Positions 30,865-36,701 of a DNA stretch of 36,701 bases are shown here, piece by piece. The translations under genes and the position numbers were made by a program. Positions within the stretch are counted from its first letter, which is position 1; the number at the start of each line of letters is the position of its first letter. Below the pieces are notes generated by a model. The model was not told the origin of the DNA. It searched no databases and saw only the letters and a list, made by a program, of their open reading frames with translations. This DNA comes from Kalymmatonema hyalinum WJT4-NPBG1 (GTDB lineage Bacteria; Cyanobacteriota; Cyanobacteriia; Cyanobacteriales; Nostocaceae): the NCBI GenBank assembly GCA_019359075.1, contig JAHHIB010000088.1, positions 1-36,701 on the forward strand, read 5' to 3'.

Positions 30865-33651
30865 CTATGATTCACGATTACTAAACTGGCTATTAGCACG
30901 CTGTCCTAACTGCCTGACTAAAGCAATGAGTTCAGTCGTAGGTACATCTTTTTTGCAAAAAGCATCCAAGCTACCTATTTCCCTCATCTGTTGAAACGTA
31001 GGGTCTTCCACTGAGGAGTAAGCAATAATCTGAGTATTTGGAGCAATACTTTTAATATGAGATGCAGCGCTCCAACCGTCCATCTCGGGCATATGTAAAT
31101 CGAGAATAACCATGTCTGGGCGGTAGCGTTCAACCATTTCTATTGCTTCTCGACCATTGCTGGCTAAACCGACAACTTGAAGATTTTTCTGGCTAGAAAA
31201 GGCTAACTTTAGGGTTAAACGAGTCAGTTCGTGATCGTCAACTACTAGAACTCTAATGGTGCTACTTGTTGGGAGCGATTGTTCTCTACTGCTTTCATTC
31301 TGATATAGTGGCAACTGTACTGTAAACGTTGCTCCTTGTCCTTCGCCAGGACTTTCTGCAGTGACTGTCCCACCATGCAGTTCCACTAGGTGACGCACTA
31401 GCGCCAGTCCTAGCCCTAGTCCGCCAAATCTGCGTGTAGCGCTACTCTTTGGTTGGCGAAAGCTGTCAAATACATAGGGCAGAAAGTTTGAACTGATTCC
31501 CTCCCCTGTGTCAATCACTTGGATTTGGGCTAGGGAGTTAACTTGCGCTAGCCGAACTTCTACTCGACCGCCAGAGGGAGTAAACTTAACAGCATTGCTA
31601 AGTAAATTCCAAACGACTTGCTGTAAGCGAGTTGCATCGCCCGCAACTTGCCCCACATTCGGTTCAAACACTGTCTGAAATTGGATTGACTTGGCTTGAG
31701 CTACTAAACGAACCGAATCTAGCGCTGTCGAAATTATAGAGACTAGATTGACGGAGGACGCATTCAAGCTCAGTTTGCCTTGCTGAATTCGGGATAGATC
31801 AAGCAGATCGTTAATCAGTTGAGACAGTGACTCAGCATTACGCTCAATATATGTTAAGGCTTGAGCTGTCTTTGCTGAGTCAAACTTGCGACTTTGGAGT
31901 AGTTTAGCCCAACCAAGCACTGTGTTCAGAGGTGTGCGGAGTTCGTGGGAGATGGTCGCTAGAAACTCGTCTTTAAAGCGGTTCGTCGCGCTCTCTGCTT
32001 CAGCCCGTGCCTCTTGCTCAAGTTGCAACAGGCGATCGCGCTCGGCTTCGGCTTGCTTGCGTTCGCTGATATCTTCCATCAAACCATCAATTACGGTTTC
32101 ACCATCAATGCTGCTCAGGGTCTGTTTCAACAAAACCCATACTGAGCTTCCATCTGCTCGGCGTAACAAAACCTCTTGCTCCCATTGTGTCAGTTCAGGG
32201 GGATGTTGTGCTTGCAAGTAGAGTTGCTGTATGTTTGTGCTTTGAACTTCTGACAATGAGTTCAAACCCAGTAAGCTCAAAAATGCTGCATTACCCTCAA
32301 GCAGCCGTCCATCAACAGTTAACCGAAATACACCAATGTTCACCCGATGTAACAATGATTGCAAGCGGGTATCTAAACGAGCGGCTTTTCGTTTGGCTTT
32401 GGCTCGTTCCAAAATATTACGCACAGCAACTGTCAACCGGAAGTTGTCTGTGGACGACTTCATGACGTAGTCGTCCAACCCTACCTTTAGGGCTTCTGCA
32501 ATAATCTGCTCATTGCCGCTACTAATAAACATGACCACCGGATGGTCCGGAGAAATCTCCTTAACGGCACGCAAAACGTTCAGCCCATTGCTCCAGCGCA
32601 GTTGATCGTCTATCAACACCAAATCGAAACTACCTACTGAAAGTGCCTGGAATAAGGCTTCTGCCTCTGTAATTTCCTCTACCTCAATATTAGGAAAAGT
32701 TTGCTGCAACTGCTGGAACATTAAAAAGCGCTCATCGGGGTTGTCATCAATCAAAAGGATGCGTATTATACTTCGAGTGAGAATTTCAGACGAACTAGTT
32801 GACTCTGAATCTGCATTCCGCACATCCTGAACGGGGATACCCACTATTTCATTAAGTAGCCCCGCTTTAAACAGAGCCTCAATGTGCTTCAACCCGTCTT
32901 GAGAACCTTCCAAAAATAGCTTTACGCTACCTGCTTCAATCTTTTTGAGTGTTAAGGATAGATCACCCGAAATTTGACGCAAATGGGCAACTATAGCTTC
33001 TGCACGTGCTCTGTCGATTTCATCAATAGTGGCACTTAATACAAGCATCCATTTAGCCTCGCAAGGCTTTTCCTTCAGGTCTTTTTTTACATGAAGAACA
33101 GGGATTGAATGCTCCGGTATGCTATGCAGTTGAATCTCTGCACGACCAAACTTGTATGCCATATCAATTGAGCGATTTGCCCCCAACGCCTTATAAAAAC
33201 CAACAGAGAAAGCAATCGCAGCGCGATCGCCGATTGCTTGGTTCATGCCAATTACGAACTGGATGTGCTTGGCAATAGCCTCCGCTTGGGGCTGTGAATA
33301 ACAAGCATTCAGCACCACACAGTTGACTTGCTCGGCAAACAATTCAAATATTACAGCCAGAGCATCAGGTTCAATAGGTTGAGCTTGAGCCAATTGATTT
33401 TCAAAGCACAAAGCGCCAGTACTTGTGCCATGTCCAGAAAAATGCACAATTTGTGGCTCAACATTCAATATTGCCTGAGTGATATCTTCGACACGCACCG
33501 CTAGTTGTGGCTTTAACAAAAATCTTTCCCTATGCTTAGCTAGTTGCAGCCTCTCTTCAATATCTCGATACTCCTGCTGCAAACGTAGACGGGAAGTATC
33601 ACTAGGGTCAGACGCTAGAAACAGGATTTTAATAAGATTATCGCTGTTCAT
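30865..33651 (-). CDS. CHAT protease - receiver - PAS - histidine kinase - receiver fusion
   Basis: A 928-residue protein. In order: a CHAT caspase-like domain (about 1-190) with VHFSGHGTS (H74) and VVLNACYS (C117); a domain of about 75 residues (WMLVLSATIDEIDRARAEAI to LFKAGLL, 201-265) that recurs in cyanobacterial effector proteins; a receiver (296-400, phosphoacceptor around D348); a PAS domain (about 428-530); a HisKA dimerisation domain (FLATISHELRTPLN, H569); a HATPase (N686, DTGEG, GGLGLGLA); and a second receiver (D851 in VILDLHMPEMDG). Dyad and phosphotransfer residues are present throughout. It could couple a phosphorelay to proteolysis. No output partner gene is adjacent. Confidence 0.9.
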   Translation of the reverse strand: MNSDNLIKILFLASDPSDTSRLRLQQEYRDIEERLQLAKHRERFLLKPQLAVRVEDITQAILNVEPQIVHFSGHGTSTGALCFENQLAQAQPIEPDALAVIFELFAEQVNCVVLNACYSQPQAEAIAKHIQFVIGMNQAIGDRAAIAFSVGFYKALGANRSIDMAYKFGRAEIQLHSIPEHSIPVLHVKKDLKEKPCEAKWMLVLSATIDEIDRARAEAIVAHLRQISGDLSLTLKKIEAGSVKLFLEGSQDGLKHIEALFKAGLLNEIVGIPVQDVRNADSESTSSSEILTRSIIRILLIDDNPDERFLMFQQLQQTFPNIEVEEITEAEALFQALSVGSFDLVLIDDQLRWSNGLNVLRAVKEISPDHPVVMFISSGNEQIIAEALKVGLDDYVMKSSTDNFRLTVAVRNILERAKAKRKAARLDTRLQSLLHRVNIGVFRLTVDGRLLEGNAAFLSLLGLNSLSEVQSTNIQQLYLQAQHPPELTQWEQEVLLRRADGSSVWVLLKQTLSSIDGETVIDGLMEDISERKQAEAERDRLLQLEQEARAEAESATNRFKDEFLATISHELRTPLNTVLGWAKLLQSRKFDSAKTAQALTYIERNAESLSQLINDLLDLSRIQQGKLSLNASSVNLVSIISTALDSVRLVAQAKSIQFQTVFEPNVGQVAGDATRLQQVVWNLLSNAVKFTPSGGRVEVRLAQVNSLAQIQVIDTGEGISSNFLPYVFDSFRQPKSSATRRFGGLGLGLALVRHLVELHGGTVTAESPGEGQGATFTVQLPLYQNESSREQSLPTSSTIRVLVVDDHELTRLTLKLAFSSQKNLQVVGLASNGREAIEMVERYRPDMVILDLHMPEMDGWSAASHIKSIAPNTQIIAYSSVEDPTFQQMREIGSLDAFCKKDVPTTELIALVRQLGQRANSQFSNRES

Positions 33652-33905
33652 TCAGAGTTGCCACACAAACCTAGTTGTTCATTAGTATAACTTCTGTCAA
33701 GCCAACGCTATCTGCTACGATTGAACTGCTGAGTGCAGAAATTTTCAATTAGTCCGCTAATTATGAAATAAGGGATGGCACACAAGCAGGCGATCGCTTT
33801 CAGCAACCCTTGTCCCAGGAAAAAATGTTGTGTGTGATGTAACACTTTGATGGTAAGTGTGAGGAATGGCACATTTACCCCAAAAAATAATCGAGAGAAC
33901 GAATA
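33652..33905. other. Spacer between the kinase gene and the IS remnant
   Basis: No gene. It contains a HIP1 site GCGATCGC (near 33790) and short repeats of TGTGTGATGTAACAC/GTGTGAGGAATGGCAC near 33828-33872 that may be the left end of the IS that follows. Confidence 0.35.
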
Positions 33906-33908
33906 GAC

Positions 33909-34605
33909 GATGTTGTTCTGCTATTAGAGGTGATGCAAAAAATGGAACTGCCGCAAACCCTCAACCAATATTTACCACGTCACTGGAAACAGGAAGGACT
34001 TGACTGGGGGTGGGTAGCTTGTATCTGGTTATCTTACACGTAACTACAGGGAGACCACCGTAAAGTGCGTGTTCGGCAATGGGTAGAACAGCGACGTTAC
34101 ACCATAGAGCAAGTTTGCAGAATCAACATTAGAGAAACTGAGTTTACCGATGACCGTTTAGCCATTCTCTTGAAGCGGTTAAGCAACCCCAAAACCTGGG
34201 AGCAAATAGAACGCTTCCTCACCCAAAATACCATCCGAGCCTATGACTTATCAGTGGAGCAAGCACGTTTAGATGCAACAACAATAAGTGGACACCATCT
34301 AATTAGTGAGAGTGGTTTATTCCAGTTTGGTCACAGCAAAGATGACCCCAGCCTACCGCAGGTAAAATTAATGATGGGGATGATAGACCCATTAGGGATG
34401 CCCCTTGTTACCCAAGTTGTATCTGGAGAACAAGCAGACGATGGATTGTACATTCCAGCCTATCAACAAATCGCAGCAACGCTGAACAAAAAAGGGTTGT
34501 TGTTTGTAGGTGACTGTAAGATGAGTTCGGTATCAACACGTTACCGGATACATATTCAGGAAGATTACTACCTATGCCCATTATCCTTCTTGAAATTATC
34601 TAGAG
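33909..34605 (+). pseudogene. Broken IS1634/IS4-type transposase gene
   Basis: Reading from about 33909 gives DDVVLLLEVMQKMELPQTLN, then QYLPRHWKQEGLDWGWVACI and WLSYT, an in-frame TAA at 34041-34043, and onward LQGDHRK. From 34065 the frame VRQWVEQRRYTIEQVCRIN continues through TISGHHLISESGLFQFGHSK to LLFVGDCKMSSVSTRYRI. This matches the N-terminal and early catalytic part of IS1634-group DDE transposases (DATTISGHH carries the first aspartate, FVGDCKMSS the second). Similarity ends near 34600, so the C-terminal third is missing. One stop plus truncation: not functional. Confidence 0.8.
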
Positions 34606-34885
34606 GTATGATTACCTTAAAGCAGCTTCACGAGGTTTTTTGGCGATTTTCACAGAAAGAGCAAAAAATCGGAGTGTCTAACGATGTTCGACAGTCGTAA
34701 AACAAACTCGTTCTGCTGGACGTGGGTTCCGATGCCAATGTGGACGGGGACATAGTACAGGCTCCCCCCGGTACAGCAACAAATATAACCACTGTGTCTA
34801 TTCCACGTTTTGTGCAGTGCTGACGCCCTTTTCGGGGGATAATCAGACAGAAGAAACCTTTTGTCTTTCTACTCGCTTTTTGACA
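34606..34885. other. Stretch after the IS remnant, no clear gene
   Basis: No confident gene. A plus-strand frame contains KQTRSAGRGFRCQCGRGHST near 34700-34750, perhaps the tail of another transposase or zinc-finger protein, but it is not recognisable. Confidence 0.3.
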
Positions 34886-35773
34886 ATGGCTCCTCTTGCC
34901 CTGGTTCATTCCATACGCGATCGCAAACAGCTGCGACATCTAGCACCTGTTGACGCTCAGCAAAAACTAATTCAAATGTGGCTGCACGGCAAAGCGACTT
35001 TAACCCAAGAAGCTTACAGCCGCTACATCACCAAGTTTTTGGGCTTTGTGGGGAAATCTTTACCTTCAGTCACGCTTGAAGATTTGCACGACTATTGGAT
35101 GCAGTTGGCGGCAGAGGGAAATTCTCCAGTCACCCAAGAAAATCACCTGTCGGCTATCAAGTCGCTGTTTTCGTTCGCTGCCAAGATGGAGTACATCCCT
35201 TTCAATGTTGGTAGCGCCCTCAAAATCAAGAAATCAGACGACAATCTGACCGAGCGCTATTTGTCCAAAGAAGAGGTGGACCAGCTAATCAGTGGGGCTA
35301 CAAACACTCGCGATTACATCATCTTAACTTTACTTTATAAAGGAGGGTTGCGAGTGAGTGAACTGTGTGGATTGAAGTGGAAAGATTTGATGCCACGCGG
35401 CGACTCCGGGCAGATAACAGTGCTGGGCAAGGGGAACAAACGGCGTTCCATCCGACTGCCATTAGACCTTTGGCAGCTTCTTCTAAGCTTGAGAGGGAAC
35501 GCCCCACCGGATGCCCCAGTGTTTGTTAGCCGCAAAACCTTGGGACACTTGCACAGACAGAACATTCACCCGATTGTCAAAGCTGCTGCACTGCGTGCCG
35601 GAGTCAACGAAAAAGCTTCGTGCCACTGGTTGCGCCATGCTCATGCCACCCACAGCATTCAAAAGGGTACGAACCTTGCTTTAATTCAGAAGACTTTGGG
35701 ACACAGCAACATCGCGATTACCAGTAAATACTTGCACGCATTGCCCGATGATAGCAGCGCTTTGTATTTGTAG
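34886..35773 (+). CDS. Tyrosine recombinase (XerC/D-like), copy 2
   Basis: A 295-residue recombinase starting at MAPLALVHSIR. The open frame extends upstream to 34817, but the extra residues come from the unassigned stretch. It has a phage-integrase-like N-terminal domain (LTQEAYSRYITKFLGFVGKS), then the catalytic set: GGLRVSELCGLKW (arginine), LGKGNKRRSI (lysine), CHWLRHAHATHS (HxxR), LGHSNIAITSKYLH (histidine and tyrosine). Very probably active. Likely roles are dimer resolution of the plasmid or excision of an element. The small protein at 35880 follows on the same strand. Confidence 0.92.
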   Translation: MAPLALVHSIRDRKQLRHLAPVDAQQKLIQMWLHGKATLTQEAYSRYITKFLGFVGKSLPSVTLEDLHDYWMQLAAEGNSPVTQENHLSAIKSLFSFAAKMEYIPFNVGSALKIKKSDDNLTERYLSKEEVDQLISGATNTRDYIILTLLYKGGLRVSELCGLKWKDLMPRGDSGQITVLGKGNKRRSIRLPLDLWQLLLSLRGNAPPDAPVFVSRKTLGHLHRQNIHPIVKAAALRAGVNEKASCHWLRHAHATHSIQKGTNLALIQKTLGHSNIAITSKYLHALPDDSSALYL

Positions 35774-35879
35774 AGCAATGCCCTTGCCTCCGAGCAGAAA
35801 AAGCAGCACGAAGCGAGCGAAATCGATAGCTTACCAAGCACTTGAAGGTACACCCTAGTATGCTCCCAAGTAACTCACC

Positions 35880-36170
35880 ATGCCCACTGACAATCCCCGC
35901 GTTGCTGCTTATCTCCCACCACCAGTCTTCAAGCAATTGAAAGGCTTTTGCAAAGAAAACAGGTTATCCATAAGCGAAGGGGTTGGTCGCATTTTGGGCG
36001 AGTACTTCGGTATATTACCTGCTGACACACCCAGTAGCATTGATTGGGAGGCTCGGCTGACAACAGTGGAAGGGGAATTGTTGAAATTAACAGATGTGGG
36101 TGAAAGAATCGCAGCCGTAGAAAATGCAATCGCTACATTACAGCAGATGATTAGTGAGCTACAAAGTTAG
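35880..36170 (+). CDS. Small plasmid protein: RHH-like N-terminus plus coiled coil
   Basis: A 96-residue protein. RVAAYLPPPVFKQLKGFCKE and NRLSISEGVGRILGEYFG match the strand-helix-helix outline of RHH proteins, and residues about 55-96 (LTTVEGELLKLTDVGERIAA) form a likely coiled coil for oligomerisation. It sits after the recombinase and before the amber-interrupted ORF. Similar proteins are common next to recombinase genes on cyanobacterial plasmids and probably regulate or assist them. Function not proven. Confidence 0.65.
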   Translation: MPTDNPRVAAYLPPPVFKQLKGFCKENRLSISEGVGRILGEYFGILPADTPSSIDWEARLTTVEGELLKLTDVGERIAAVENAIATLQQMISELQS

Positions 36171-36195
36171 CTATACAGTAGCATAGTAAAACCAG

Positions 36196-36633
36196 ATGGT
36201 AAAACACGCGCGTGAATCACCATCAGTTACACAAGAAACAACATCCAGTACATCCAGTGAACTGCAAAGTACTCCAGAGCTAAGTAAGTTACTTAGTATC
36301 TTACTTAGTAACACACCAGAGACAGACAGCAAGACACCAAGTGAGTCACAAGATAGTACGCCTTAGGCTGACAGTAACTCACCGAGTAAGCCTTCGAGTA
36401 GCACACCTAAAGAACCAACGCAGAAGAAGAGAAAAACCAAGAAATTACCTCTGCCAATGATTCAAGAACAGCTGGCAGCACGATTGAAGGTAAACCCAAG
36501 AACAATCACTCTTAACAGGGATAAGGATAATTTCGGTGAATGGAGCAAGCAACACGACCCTAATGGTATCTCCTGGGAGTACAGAGCATCCGAACGACTC
36601 TTTTACCCAGTGGAGTCATCGGGAGCTATGTAG
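36196..36633 (+). pseudogene. Amber-interrupted ORF crossing the plasmid junction, C-terminal HTH-like domain
   Basis: ATG 36196 opens 145 codons in one frame, interrupted only by TAG at 36364-36366, and ending at TAG 36631-36633 (equivalent to 57-59 across the circle). The first part is serine/threonine-rich low complexity. After the amber comes a basic stretch (KKRKTKKLPLPMIQEQLAAR) and then LKVNPRTITLNRDKDNFGEW and DPNGISWEYR, a helix-turn-helix-plus-WxxxxDPxGIxW pattern that I associate with cyanobacterial plasmid proteins. Protein-like sequence continues on both sides, so this is one gene with a nonsense mutation or suppressed amber. Translation could also restart at the ATG in LPMIQEQ (58 residues). 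Confidence 0.55.
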
Positions 36634-36701
36634 CTCTGCTGTTTTCCTCTACTTAATTACTTTGAGTTGCTTCTGAGCTAGCCTGGGTTAATTGCTGAAT
36701 C
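36575..36701. repeat. Terminal redundancy marking a circular molecule (copy 2)
   Basis: Exact duplicate of bases 1-127. It contains the last codons and stop (36631-36633) of the ORF starting at 36196, then the start of the minus-strand small-gene remnant seen at 79-295. Read together the two copies close the circle. Confidence 0.93.

Noticed and set aside
1-36701. The 127-bp end repeat as a biological terminal repeat of a linear replicon
   Set aside because: It is a direct, not inverted, repeat, exactly 127 bp, which fits a circular assembly overlap.
1-36701. CRISPR array
   Set aside because: No regularly spaced repeats with unique spacers. The tandem repeats at 23067 are coding and without spacers.

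Overview
The window is one complete circular plasmid cut open at an arbitrary point. Bases 1-127 are repeated exactly at 36575-36701, so the molecule is about 36,574 bp. The host is a cyanobacterium, probably filamentous (Nostocales-type). Support for this: HIP1 palindromes GCGATCGC (for example 2818, 7901, 14722, 25953), Uma2-family genes, a CHAT/hybrid histidine kinase fusion, and a short Nostoc-style repeat inside a gene. No rRNA, tRNA or CRISPR array was seen.

Layout: (1) 79-1750, partition region: a ribbon-helix-helix gene and a divergent ParA ATPase, embedded in three clusters of AAACTATATA-type repeats. (2) 1884-2990, decayed genes: a 5'-truncated DJ-1/PfpI gene and an MFS transporter remnant. 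(3) 3434-12377, the most notable segment: eight same-strand genes that look like a natural-product cluster built on an N-nitrosourea synthase. It holds a PRMT7-like methyltransferase, a SznF-like diiron/cupin enzyme with all ten metal ligands of SznF at a constant +7 offset, a Rieske protein overlapping it, two ATP-grasp ligases, an MFS exporter and two alpha/beta hydrolases (the last one truncated). The inferred route is L-arginine to N-omega-methyl-arginine to an N-hydroxy N-nitrosourea amino acid, then peptide-type coupling, trimming and export. (4) 12566-12943, a 368-bp non-autonomous Tn7-like element with perfect 5-bp target duplications (CATAT).

(5) 13463-19895, replication and mobilisation: a small acidic protein, a MobV relaxase fused to a TOPRIM module with a candidate oriT just upstream, and a large primase-helicase. 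(6) 19896-21342, mostly non-coding: a strong terminator and a degenerate tnpB-like 3' end. (7) 21340-26525, small plasmid genes, then a six-gene run of unknown function ending in a membrane-anchored P-loop ATPase. (8) 26539-29330, accessory genes: a TetR remnant, a Uma2 endonuclease, two antitoxin/PIN-toxin pairs and a truncated HsdS. (9) 29324-36170: two tyrosine recombinases flanking a second Tn7/CAST-like transposon end, a CHAT-REC-PAS-kinase-REC protein and an IS transposase pseudogene, then small proteins. (10) 36196-36633: an ORF with one in-frame amber codon that runs across the plasmid junction.

The nitroso cluster sits among truncated genes and mobile-element scars on a plasmid with mobilisation genes, which fits recent horizontal movement.
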